From Melampsora larici-populina 98AG31 (lineage: Eukaryota; Basidiomycota; Pucciniomycetes; Pucciniales; Melampsoraceae): DNA of 64,000 bases. The number at the start of each line of letters is the position of its first letter. Within the stretch, counting starts at the first letter, position 1. Under the pieces are notes generated by a model that had not been told where the DNA came from, did no database searches, and worked only from the letters and a program-made list of their open reading frames with translations. The stretch lies in NCBI RefSeq assembly GCF_000204055.1, contig NW_006768787.1, positions 798,309 to 862,308 on the forward strand, read 5' to 3'. The position numbers were made by a program, and so were the translations under genes. Positions 45,014-55,831 of this stretch are shown piece by piece.

Positions 45014-45407
45014 CGAAAGGGGTATGAAAGGCAGAACCAAAAGGAATTGTTACCAAAGGGTACCTCGAAAACTTGAGCCTGTCGTACCAGAGATAATGGT
45101 TAGCATCAAGCTGAGAAAGTCTCATGATCTGATTGAAGTTGGTTAGAGACTTACTTGGGTGTTTTCAGCAATTAGATAGAGACAAACTGGCCAATTGATG
45201 TTGTTCAATTTGGAAGCGTGGGAGTGGAAAGTGAAAGTGATTGACAGTAATCGCAATCCGGAGGGTCGAGGTATAGTTGAGTTGAGAGGCGTGAGAACGT
45301 GTATAATTGAGTTGAGAGGCGTGAGAGTGATCGACGTGATCGACGTGGTTCAATTCAAGTGTGTGAAGATGAGACACGTTTCAAGCAATGAGTATATATA
45401 TGAGGGA

Positions 45408-46280
45408 TCCCAGGGTCTTGGGTTCCTGCTGGCCCCGGGTATTCGAGGCCAGCAGGAGGCCTCCTGCATACCTTCATCACGTGATTTCCATGACATGTGT
45501 ATGTAAGATTACATAGTATGTGTAAGTGTAAGTCATCCCAGGGTCTCAGGTTCCTGCTGGCCCCGGGTATTCGAGGCCAGCAGGAGGCCTCCTGCATACC
45601 TTCATCACGTGATGTCCGTGACCTGTGTATGTAGGATTACGTAGCATGTGTATGTGTAAGTCATCCTGGGGTATCAGGTTTCTGCAAAGCCCCGGGTATT
45701 CGAGGCCAGCAGGAGGCCTCCTGCATACCTTCATCACGTGATCAAGGTTGATACATGTGTATGTAGGAACACATAGTATGTGTATGTGTAAGTCATCCCG
45801 GGGTTTCTAGTTCTCGCAAAGCCCCGGGTATTTGAGGCCAGCAGGAGGCCTCCTGCATACCTTCATCACGTGTTTCCTGTGACATGTGTATGTAGGATTG
45901 TGTAATATACTAGGGTCTCAGGTTCCTGCTGGCCCCGGTTATTCGAGGCCAGCAGGAGGCCTCCTGCATACCTTCATCACGTGATATTTGTGACCTGTGT
46001 ATGTAGGATTACGTAGCATGTGTATGTGTTGGTCATCCCGGGGTCTCGGGTTTCTGCAAAGCCCCGGGTATTCGAGGCCAGCAGGAGGCCTCCTGCATAC
46101 CTACATCATGTGATATCCGTGACATGTGTATGTAGTATGCATCATGTTGAGGCCCGTGGGAGGCTTGGTGCATACCTCTGTCACGTGATTACTACAGAAT
46201 ATGTATGTACCAGTACTCCGGGACCAGGCGCAATCATTCCGTGGCCAGCAGGAGGCCTCCTGGGAAAGCTATGTTAAGTC
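45408..46280. repeat. GC-rich minisatellite, six units of about 128 bp
   Basis: Core CCCCGGG occurs at 45433, 45561, 45690, 45822, 45933 (as CCCCGGTT) and 46062, giving spacings of 128, 129, 132, 111 and 129. Degenerate partial units follow at about 46145 and 46240. Each unit carries the perfect palindrome CAGGAGGCCTCCTG and a CACGTG or ATCACGTGAT palindrome, then TGTGTATGTAGGATTACGTA. Short open frames across it are by-products. It lies between two divergent genes, so it may contain or control both promoters. Confidence 0.9.
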
Positions 46281-46708
46281 TAGTAGTGACATACACCCTT
46301 CACTGCAACCCACGCGGAGCAGATTATTCACAAAGCCAGCTTGTACAAGACACGGGTTAAATGTAATATTTCCTATTCATCAATGTAGCACATACAGATC
46401 TTCATGTTGTGGCATGTGAATCAAACAAATTTGACTCTCACTAAATCATATTATCAACCCTGACAGTATCTCTCAACCAACTTCAGTTAGTATCAGTTTG
46501 TTTGGCTACAGAGGTGGGTAAGCTGCCTCCCTTTGACTGGCACTACTGCCTTTGTCATCTTCAATCACAAAGGGAGTTTCTCATATATAACCTGTGCCCT
46601 CTTGGCTGACTCACCCAGCCACTTTCATCCTCTTTAAATTATTTTTCCATCATCAAAAGACCTCCACCACTGATTCATCAATATAATTCCCAATACACCC
46701 ATACAATC

Positions 46709-48826
46709 ATGAGCTCAGGAGAAGGTCAGCAGTACTGGTCTTTTCCAACTTGACAAATGACAATGGCTGACTTGTGGTTGATGTATATTTAAAACTTATT
46801 TCCTTCTCTCACGCTCATTTCTGGTACCTACTTTCTCATGATTCTTCTCATGAACTCAAATGTCCCCCATCTTTATAATCAAATTTGGGATGCTGTCATG
46901 ACCTCAATACCTGGGATTTTTCACCTGTTGCTCTGGCTTGTCTTTTTCATATACATATCTCTGTCTCTTCCCTGGTACCGTCCAAATATACATATACATA
47001 TCTTTCAATGGGTCCTTTTTTCCTTACTTTCTTATTGAATCCCAAACTCAATTCTTTCTCCGTCTGCCTTCAATCATTCCTATCTGACTTGGCTCTCATT
47101 GTTTGTGTATTTCTGTTCACTTTGACTTCTACCTTTTCCATCTGACATTTCTCACAATCATCCCTGCTTCATTTCCATGTCCCATCTCTCTTTTGGTGCA
47201 TTTTTTTTCTGATTGCATCCCCTCCCTCCCACCTGCTTGATGATGATGATCATCTTACCACTGCCCAGCAGGCGCCCCAGCAGGACCTGCACCCAGGGAT
47301 CCACTGATGGATTGTCTTCATGGTTTGTTTTTGACCCACCTATCTATATATATTTGACAAGAGGGTGGTCAATAACATGTTCATTATTTCATTCAGGCCA
47401 TCAGACAGAAGATGAAGGCTTGACTTTTGAGCAAACAGCTGCAGCCAAGTATCAGAGGATGCAGGACGGGCAGAGGAAGGCTGCTGACAGACAGCAAAAG
47501 GCTGAAGAATCACGCTTAAGAAAATCACCCAAAACTGAAGCTCCGCCAGGCCTCACTGCAGCTATTCATGAGTGGTCCAGGGCACTACTGGGCCTCCCCC
47601 GCCAGTCCACTTCCCCCTCCTCCTCTCAAGTTGATGTCAGTCAAATCACCAAGCACCACCTGCCAGCACCAGCCAAAATTACTGAAGTGGAAGCCTGGAA
47701 TTCTCACAACAAGAATTGTGAGGATTTTATAGAGTACGAAATCAAACAAAAGATGGCTCAGAAGCTTGCCACCAACCCTAAAGCATCCAATACTTACAAA
47801 GCAGAGCTCAAGAAAATAGTCACCAAGGAGGTAGTTGCGGAATGGGCCAACAGGGCCCCTAAAAAAGGATTCATGTCCAGGGTTGCTCTTGCCACTACTT
47901 CTGTGCAGAGTTATGAACCAAGTAGATTATCTCTAGCAGAAGCTTCTCTGGCGGCTGCCGGATTCCCACGTTTGACGCTCCAATGGAATAATACTATCAA
48001 CACTCCTTGGAACTCGGCTGTACTCAACTGTCTTCTGGCGGCTTGGCTAGAGTGTTATAATGCCAGAGGAGTCCCTGACTACTATGATATCCCACAGTCT
48101 GACGAAACCCCCAAGCTGGCCAAAGAAATCCTCACCAAGTGGCTAAGTGGCAAGCGTGCCAAATATAGTCAGGAGGAAAACGACAAGGCACTCATAGCAA
48201 CCCCGGGCGGAGCTGAAAAATATGCTAAGAAGGTGGTTGAATCTAAGGACAGGAAAGCTATGAAGGCCTTAAGGACAAAAGTAATGATTTCGGCTGCTTC
48301 TCTGATTCTGACTGAACTGAGAACTGACCAATGAAAACCTTAGGTTGCTCAATCACGCTTACAAGCCATTTTGAAACACATCAAAGGCTTCACGGACACC
48401 CATCAACTACTCCTAGTAATGGACGAAGTGCATTCAGACACTGAGACGGTCCCTGCAACCCCAGCAAAGCCCGCACATCAACCTCGGATCAAGCTAGCTT
48501 GGAGAAAGCCAGAGCTGGATCAACTGATTCACCTTGCTGACGAAATGGCCAGAAAGAACCCAGACTCAACAAAGGCCCAGAAGACCAATGCGGCCAAGTT
48601 TCAGGCAGCCAGGGCTGAATACTCACCTGCTGCTATCAATCCGGAAGACCAACTCACACCACAGCAATTTCCCAAGTGCTTAATTAGAGAAGAATTTCTG
48701 AATCAACTTGGGGAGCTGGAAGTTGAGGGCCTGGAGTTGTCTGAGAAGCACATTGAGCTCCAAACCCTCAATGAGCATTTGATGAGAAAGGTTGGAAACA
48801 AGTACGCAATGGCAGTTGCCTCATAG
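46709..48826 (+). CDS. Spliced cargo gene, unrecognised
   Basis: ATG at 46709 (MSSGE) followed by GTCAGC, a possible donor. A short middle exon near 47272-47321 may give GAPAGPAPRDPLMDCLH. The main exon from the acceptor at 47399 reads QTEDEGLTFEQTAAAKYQRM and runs to 48280. An intron with GTAATG/CTTAG borders (48281-48343) leads to VAQSRLQAILKHIKGFTD and a stop at 48824-48826. It encodes about 460 residues: a Lys/Gln/Ala-rich helical N terminus, a globular centre (LTLQWNNTINTPWN, LAAWLECYNARGVPDYY) and a C-terminal helical tail. I do not recognise the family. The intact frame and clean intron suggest recent constraint or recent arrival. First two exon joins are uncertain. Confidence 0.6.
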
Positions 48827-49705
48827 GAATTTCCAAAGGTTATTCATTGAATCATATCAATTATTATCAAAAAAATCTATTTTCTTTCAAGGTTTTGTGA
48901 AGGGTATTTTATAGAATCATCTCAATCATTATCAAATTATATTTCTCTTTTTTTTACTTGTATATTGGAAAAATCTCAGGAGGTGCAAAATGCTGAAAAA
49001 AAATCATCTCTTCCTTTGGTGTTGGACAAAAATATATACAAAATATCATATCCTGTTTTATATTGAGTGTTTACTTGTTTCATATGTTTATTGGGTGTTG
49101 GGCTTAAATCTGTTCAATTTTTTTTATTGATTTTTTTATATATATTTTTTGTTGTTGAATCAAACGGTATCATAAGTTGAACAAAAAGACCTGTAAAAAT
49201 GTCATTCCTTTCTTGTGCTTATGTCAAAAAAAGTCAGAAACTGAAACATATTTCTCATGTATGTCAAGACCTTGCCCATCCATGCTTACCGCACCAAGTG
49301 GTTTTGACTTGTCCCCTAGTACATCTGCACAATATTTGAATCACATCTGAACTAGAACCACTGGATTCATCAAGGACACAAAGTGGGGTCAGAAGCCTGA
49401 CACTTGATGTTTTTGAGAGTGTCACAGCTTGGAAATGTCCTCAACAAGTGCAGAAGCCTTTGGAAGAAGCAGGAAAGTACGGGTAGAGGTATAAATGTGT
49501 CTCAGGCTGCACTCCTCTTTCCTGGCCTCCTCCTTCTTAACCATCACTTTCTCTTGTTTCATCAACATCACCTCAGATCATTCTCCATCAAATCAAACAA
49601 GGACAAATTGTAATCTTGTGTATCAACACACATTTAAATGGGTAGGACCTCTTCAGTTCTTCTGGTTCAAAAGCTGCAAACTCATGACTCCACTTTACAA
49701 TCTCA
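48827..49705. other. AT-rich intergenic region
   Basis: Runs of TTTTATTGATTTTTTTATATATATTTT around 49120-49150. A GC-richer stretch at 49260-49480 could hold the promoter of the next gene. No gene seen. Confidence 0.5.
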
Positions 49706-50810
49706 GCATCTCCCACTCATAAACGCTCAAGTGGTTGGGTGAATGGAGCACCACCAAAGAGCCGCAAAGCAAAGAACAAGGCTCTGAGCGCTCACCTCCC
49801 GGGTCATAACCAGCCAATCTGTAAATCATATTCTGAATTTGCGAGATTTATACTTGGATACACCAAAACACACCAAGTTTATCCTGATTCACCTGGCGAT
49901 GATCAACTTATGAATCTTCCAACTCTGACTATGGAAATGATCTTACAAGATACCTCAGTCTTCACCACCTATAATGCTTCAGCCCATTCAGTTAAATCTG
50001 ATTGGTCACCGTTCAAGACTCTGCTGCTCAAAGACCTGGCCAATCATCAAATAGATGATAATTTCACCTTTGAATGGGAAGCGGACAACGGTGAAAAAAG
50101 TACATGGAATCAGACAATGATTTTTTTTACTGTAAAGCATTGGAAGTTTGCCAAAGCTGCTTCTGCTTTTGAGAATTTTGGACTGGATCAAGACAACCCT
50201 ACTGACCTTGTCCAAGTTGGGATCATGACTCGCTGGGTGATTGGGCGGATTGAAGAAATCAAGAGAAGATTTCAAGATCCATCCAAGGTTGAAAAAAGGA
50301 CCCGGAGCAAAAAGAGAAGAGATGTAAGTCATGTTTATGCCTTTAGGCATTCTCCAGTCCTTTTCTGATAATATGTCTACTCAGCTCTGGAAATACCGTA
50401 AAGCCACTCTTCAGCAACATTTTCCGCAATTTCTTGACCTCCTACCCAATGCAGACTGCTGTTCTGATACAGAAGACGACCCACATCGACCCATCCAGAA
50501 GTTGATTTGTCCGGCATGGCGTAGCGTCAAGTATGGCAACTGGCTACATGAAGTGGACCGGCTATCCTATCAAGATCAATCCACTATCAAGCTGAGGATT
50601 CATCCCTCCCGCAGATTAGATACTAGGCGTCAAGAAGGCCATACAGTCAACCCCTTTGGAACTGTCTGTGCTAACCTTCCAGAAAACTGTTATGAAAGTG
50701 CTTTCTTGAAGCACTATGACCCCCTTGAAAAACTGGCCCTGGGGATATCACCCAGCTCTGCAAAACTTGATGATGCTCTGACTGCAATTGCTACACTTCT
50801 TCCCAATTGA
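49706..50810 (+). CDS. Second plus-strand cargo gene, unrecognised
   Basis: The main exon begins after a CTCAG acceptor near 49705 and reads SPTHKRSSGWVNGAPPKSRK, then FARFILGYTKTHQVYPDS. An intron (GTAAGT at 50323 to CTCAG at about 50383) leads to LWKYRKATLQQHFPQFLDLL, then SDTEDDPHRPIQ, PAWRSVKYGNWLHEVDRLSY, and a C terminus VNPFGTVCANLPENCYES to the stop at 50808-50810. The layout of a basic segment, an acidic patch after Cys-Cys, and an R-rich H-P-S-R-R segment recurs, as I recall, in uncharacterised proteins of basidiomycete transposon-rich regions. No catalytic motif is visible. The first exon with the start codon is not placed. Same strand as the gene 0.9 kb upstream. Confidence 0.55.
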
Positions 50811-51439
50811 CTTCATATTAATTCAGGCTGCGTATTTTATCTATGATGTCATTATACAAGAACACACCACTGGTTCTTATGTGTCAGGTCTTTTCACCAA
50901 GTATAACTAATTTGAGAAGAATGTATGGCTAGGGGTTAGGGTTTGTGACTCATATGACCACCATAAGCATATGTGCACATACCACAAGTTGGCCGCTGCA
51001 ACTGTTTGCCTTATATACCATGTCTGATTTGACCCCACAGTCTCCTGTTCCTCAGTTTCCTCTTTCATAATCACTTTGCCATGTGCATCTCCAAACTCCA
51101 CATATGGCACCATCCATGGGTTCTACTTATCTTTTATCACCTCTTTGCTCATCAAACACTGATCAAGGACTTGATCCATCCATGGACCTTCCTGTGTAAT
51201 ATTTATTACCGGAAATGCAGTCTGTTTTGGCGCGTCAAAAAAACAAATCCAGGTCTTGTCAGATGATCTTCAATGATTCTGATAAGAACTTGTTTTGGTT
51301 TTTCGACACGTCTGGAACAGACTGCAGTTCCGCTAATAGGTAAGATGCTGAAGGGTCCATGAAAGACACAAGTGCTTGATCAGAGTTTGATGGTTGACAA
51401 GGTGATAAGGCATCATCAGAACCCATTCCTTTTTTCCTC
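50811..51439. other. No gene seen
   Basis: Short frames only. Separates the last cargo gene from the fold-back palindrome. Confidence 0.5.
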
Positions 51440-52280
51440 CCCTTGGTTTTTTGCCTCTCTCTCTACTTCAATTTTCAAGGGGAAATTCAGCTTGTAGAAT
51501 GAAAAATGTGTCAGGACTTTTGACCGTTCAACTCACTTGTGAGCAATGTTATTCACCTGTTGGCTCAGGTGGTTGAATTGAGTGACAAAACATGTCTTTG
51601 TTGACCAAATACGTGTTTGTCACTCAACTCAATCACCTCAGTCAACAGGTCAATAACTTTCCTCACAAGTTAGTTGAGTGAACAAAAATCGCAATGATAC
51701 GTGCTTCATCAGAGTGTTCATCAAACTCTTGCTTGAGTGATTATACTCCTATTATCCGGGGAACCTGTCCCCTGTTTTTGGAAGGATGAAGATGCACCAC
51801 CAACTTGCCGTGCAGCAAGAATAACAAGCGGGATCTGTCCGTGAAACAAACTTCACAACGCGACAGATTCCGCTTGTTATTCTTGCTGCACAGTAATTAA
51901 GCTGGTGGTGCATCTTCAACTTTCCAAAAACATGGGATAGGTTTTTCTGATAATGAGAGTATAATCATTTGAGTTTTGTAATTCAAATTGTACTCCCCCT
52001 TTGTGCCTTGACTTTCTTTCTAAATCAATTTTCATGGAAAACTTCTGCTTTTAGAACACAAAGGGTGTCAGGTCTTTTAATCAACTTTAAATCATTTTTG
52101 AGAAAAGTCATTGACCTGTTGACTGAGGTGATTGAGTTGAGTGACAAAAACGTATTTGGTCACCAGAGACCTGTTATGTCACACAATTCAGACACTATAG
52201 CTAACACGTGAATAACATTGCTCACAAGTGAGTAGAACGGTCGCAAGTCCTGACACATTTTTCCAAATTCATAGAAAAAT
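51440..52280. repeat. Large nested fold-back palindrome
   Basis: Centre near 51850: TGAAGATGCACCACC and GCAGCAAGAATAACAAGCGG at 51785-51835 pair with GCTTGTTATTCTTGCTGCAC and GGTGGTGCATCTTCA at 51870-51920. Next outward, GATTATACTCCTATTATC (51740) pairs with sequence ending GAGAGTATAATCA (51968). Outermost, GTGTCAGGACTTTTGACCGT (51510) pairs with CGGTCGCAAGTCCTGACAC (52238-52257). Arms are imperfect but about 350 bp each and reach the assembly gap. It is probably a fold-back element or MITE inside the CACTA. Confidence 0.85.
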
Positions 52281-52394
52281 NNNNNNNNNNNNNNNNNNNN
52301 NNNNNNNNNNNNNNNNNNNNNNNNNNNNNNNNNNNNNNNNNNNNNNNNNNNNNNNNNNNNNNNNNNNNNNNNNNNNNNNNNNNNNNNNNNNNNN
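52281..52394. other. Assembly gap (114 N)
   Basis: Unknown bases directly abutting the arm of the palindrome, a structure that commonly defeats sequencing or assembly. Confidence 0.99.
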
Positions 52395-52859
52395 GCTCCC
52401 TTTGTTGCTTGATCCTTTTCTGATTGAATTCTGATGAACACCTTTCATAACCGGCCTCTGGCATTCTCTCCCAACAATGACTGATCAAACCAATACAACA
52501 CAGATGTTGATACCTTATTGGTATCGTATTGGCAATCTGACACAAAAAGTTGGATTTTCTCATATTGGTTCAGCTGAACCCACATGTGGAGCACCTTTTT
52601 TCATGTCGGGTATTGGCAATACGATATCCAGGCTTGAACCGACATGAGATCACCTCATAAATTGACTGCTTTGAACCCCAATTGCAGTTGAAATGGCACT
52701 TTTGCTACAAATTCCATATTTTATCCACTGTTATTGTTTGGGCAATACAATATGAGCTGCAAGATTTTTTTGGTCTTCATATCGTATTGGGTATTTGGTC
52801 AGATATGTATGCCCCTGGTTACGACATGCAAAGTGTCTGAAAAGTCACATTCAATCCGA

Positions 52860-53340
52860 TTATTTTGGGTGTTGTTCCCAAATCCATCTTCCTTGGGCAA
52901 CCAGCCCTGATTCCCATTTGTCAAACATGTCACAACTTCCATTCACTTCATGAGGCATATATGCACAGCCAGCATATATGCAAAAATATGAGGAGTTCTT
53001 GGACTTCCACTCCAAGGGAAGCTCCGGCAGAGGGTCCAATCCAAGGCAACTGTGATGGCCAAAATTTGCCTCAGAGGTATCTTTGGGTGCGCTTTTCCTT
53101 GTAGGGGGCATCCAAGGACTCCTTGACATATGTTGCTGAGGCAACTATGAGGGCAGTTCTGGGTGGTCTGGTAAAAAACAGAAAATGTTTGCTGTGATAC
53201 ATCCGTTCCATCTCTGAGAGTTGAGGCACACAAAATGTTTCTTGAAGGTCATGGGTCCCTCAAGTTTGCCAGTCAGCAGCCACATAATTTGTGTTTTGGT
53301 CTGGAGACCTGTTGAGATGTGTTCAGGCATCATCTTGAGC
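52860..53340 (-). pseudogene. Tnp2-like remnant near the right CACTA end
   Basis: Minus-strand text VCLNSQRWNGCITANI (about 53205-53250) parallels ALNSQRWTGCITEIVR of the main Tnp2 copy. It is followed by broken frames (LDAPYKEK, LIFLHICWLC). It suggests a decayed second copy of the transposase 3' end, or an older related element captured inside. Between the gap and this fragment (52395-52860) I see nothing recognisable. Confidence 0.5.
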
Positions 53341-53462
53341 TCTTTTTAAGCTTTCCTGAAGCTTGCATGAAGCTTCTGTCAATTCTTTCTGAAGCTTTCA
53401 TGAATCTTTCATAATTCCGTGGTAGTCACTGGCCTGCCAGAGCCCAGTAGATGGGGGCTGTG

Positions 53463-54759
53463 AAATAAGTGTGGCATATCAACAACTCCAGCCCAGTCGT
53501 TCATTGTATGTGATTTCATCATTTTCCAGTGAGCCAGTAGTTGTGGATCAAGATCAGAAGCTCCTTCAAAGAACTCTGCTGTCCATCTCAGCACGTCTGC
53601 CAACCCAATATCCCACATCATCCATAAGCAAGAAGTAGTCTGAACAAGTGCCCAGTGTAGTCGATTCATAATTGCAGCTCTACCCACATCTGTCAGGCCG
53701 ATCATGAGAAAGACATCAAAAACTTATATCAATATCTTTGGAGATCAAATAAACAACTTACCCTCTGTCAACAATAATTTGCGCCGGACGTCATCAATCT
53801 TCACTTGGTATTCCAGCGCCCACCAGATAAGTTGACAAGTCTCTCGAGCAATACGTTTGATTTCCTCTTTAGCTGCTCTCAACAGTAGATAAAGTTGGAT
53901 ACCCTCTCGCGTGTGATCATTTGATGCCCACTCTTCGTCAGGATGGCTCAATCCACCCAAATCCCAGAAGCCGTCTGTCACTGCCATTGACAACAGCTCT
54001 TCATACGTGGGATCACATAACATATCCCGGCGCCTACGTCGTGGTTGTGAGTTGTACTTCAAAACATGCCGGTGATAGGTCCTGTATTTCTTCTGTGGCA
54101 GGTTCTTTTTTTTGTTATGTTGCTGATTGTTATAAGCCTGATCTGTAGTACCTAAAAAATCTCGTATTCCAACATCAGCAATTCCTTCCTCTAATCAAAA
54201 CCCTCAAAACTCACCTGTGTGAAGATGGGCTCGTCGTTGCTGCTCGACTAATCCTACCTTAGCCTCGTAAAGGTTAGACTTTGCAATTTGTAAAGCGATG
54301 AGCGCTGTTTTGTTGCCATCTAAGATGTTCCAATAAGATTAAATAAGGTCAATCAACGAAATCAAACAACCAAGCTCACCTCGGGCAGCAAGGAGCTTGG
54401 TGCCTAGCTCTTGAGCTAGATCATGAGCTTTGGTCTCTGCTAATACAATGGTTTGAGGCAATCTCAATAGATTTTTTTGTTCCTCTCTAGTTTGCATCGT
54501 TGGTCTCTTGGCTTGGAGATCTTCCAGCTCCAACACTAGTTGAAATCTTCTACTACCAAAGGTTGATGGCATGATAGTAGTTATGTTTGTAGTAGTGGCT
54601 CCAGGAGGAGGTGCAAATGACAACATTGGTGACTCTTATGCAAGTCTGTTCACTGGTTGAATCAACTTCCAACGTAGAATGGAATTCTTCTTCTGAAGAT
54701 ACGGATAAATTTGGAGAAGGTGATGGTTCTAGAGGTACAATCAATTTCTTGTTGCTCAT
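53463..54759 (-). pseudogene. Host gene C (KDZ-transposase-like C-terminal region?)
   Basis: Minus strand, ATG at 54759 (MSNKKLIVPLEPSPSPN). Exons run through LELEDLQAKRPTMQTREEQ (helical), a short exon LIALQIAKSNLYEAKVGLVE, then RHVLKYNSQPRRRRRDMLCD, YEELLSMAVTDGFWDLGGLS, HPDEEWASNDHTREGIQLYL and ETCQLIWWALEYQVKIDD. The last exon reads GRAAIMNRLHWALVQTTSCL, then DWAGVVDMPHLF at the CACTA boundary. The HPDEEWA...REGI..L...EEI..L motif and following helices resemble the C-terminal region of fungal KDZ (Kyakuja-Dileera-Zisupton) transposases. That is from memory of the family pattern, so it is tentative. No KDZ catalytic core is present. The frame now reads into the CACTA end (HSPHLLGSGRPVTTTEL) instead of its own last seven residues. 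Confidence 0.5.
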
Positions 54760-54976
54760 AAATCAAGGATAACAAATTTGTTGGATCAATTTTCCACTCT
54801 CACTGCCATGTAAATGATAATAACACTGTGTACCTAAACAATCAGTGCCTAATATAGGCACCCTTCCCTCAGTTCAAAGGTATACAGACCTTACTCAAAC
54901 TGACCTAAAACCACAAAAAGAAAATAAAGAAAAACATAAAGACAAGTAAGACAATGAGGACTTGTAAGTAATGTTA

Positions 54977-55829
54977 CAGTCATCCCTTGATGTATGCAAC
55001 TAGTATATATGCATATCACGCTATAAGGATTGGAAAGTTTGCGCCAATTTTTTGGGAACGCAGAGTGCCTGCAAAAAAAATCCTTGATGCATAATGAGTA
55101 TTGCATATGGGGTTCTGCTAAAAAACATGTTTTATGCTTACAAAGCGAGTAAAAAAGTGTGCATGTAAGCATATGGCACCATATCAAGGGTGCATATGCT
55201 TACATAGTTGTGATAAGTACGTACAATAACACTAGGTAAAGTGTCTAATTGTGTAAACTAGTCGAGTAATGTGAGATATACCTAACAATTGTTGTGTTCT
55301 TTTTGTTTACATATGTATATGTGATACATATTATTTCTTTTTGTTCCATTTAAATCTTTAAAGGCATTTTGTTTCACTCATCTCAACTACATCCTTCTTC
55401 ATCAACATTGTTCTCATCCTTTTTTTTCTTTTTTCTTCTACACACTCTCTACGTTGCTCGCTCCTGGTTTTGACTTGTGAGCTGTTCCTCCTCATTTGAA
55501 GATCTCATCCTTTTTTTCTTTTTTTTCTACACACTGCCTACATTGCTCGCTCCTGGTTTTGAGCTGTTCCTCCTCACTTGAAGAGCATCATTTCATGTTT
55601 CTATTCTACATACTGTACATGCCCTATACCTTTGTATGACCTTTACACACCAATCCAATGCTGTTAAATACAAAATTCTGCCATTCTGACCAAAAAACCA
55701 GCATGTAAGCATAAAATTGTTTGTTTTATGCTTACATCATGAATTATGCCTACTTCGCGAGTATGCATCTCACCTTGTTAGCATGGAGTTCCCTGCGCCA
55801 AACTCTATGCTTACATTGAGGGATGACTG
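54977..55829. mobile_element. Tc1/mariner-like MITE
   Basis: 853 bp between TA dinucleotides (54975-54976 and 55830-55831). Termini are CAGTCATCCCT and its inverse, and inverted similarity continues further in (GTAAGCAT-rich arms at 55130-55205 and 55700-55820). TA duplication and a CAGT start are typical of Tc1/mariner/pogo MITEs. It contains a tandem pair of about 83 bp (TTTTTTTCTTTTTTCTTCTA... at 55418-55590) and no transposase frame. Confidence 0.82.
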
Positions 55830-55831
55830 TA

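Larger units (their letters stand above)
35201..53462 (-). mobile_element. 18.3-kb CACTA transposon with extra genes
   Basis: The two ends share a perfect 34-bp inverted repeat beginning CACAGCCCCCATCTACTGGG (35201-35234; 53429-53462). After a few mismatches the similarity continues to about 70 bp, including ATGAAAGATTCATGAAAG. A 3-bp AAA duplication flanks the element. CACA/CACTA ends, 3-bp duplications, subterminal repeats (AAGATTCATGA at 35250-35300) and a Tnp2 transposase define the CACTA (EnSpm) superfamily. Contents in order: Tnp2 (minus, 35521-38946), repeat-rich spacer, a large spliced gene (minus, 40310-45013), minisatellite, two spliced plus-strand genes (46709-48826, about 49706-50810), a fold-back palindrome with a gap, and a Tnp2-like remnant. 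Continuity of gene C across both ends supports one element rather than two. Confidence 0.82.

Noticed and set aside
45195..46419. Several open frames across the minisatellite
   Set aside because: They repeat the same PPAGLEYPG-type text from the about 128-bp units and change strand and frame with the repeat.
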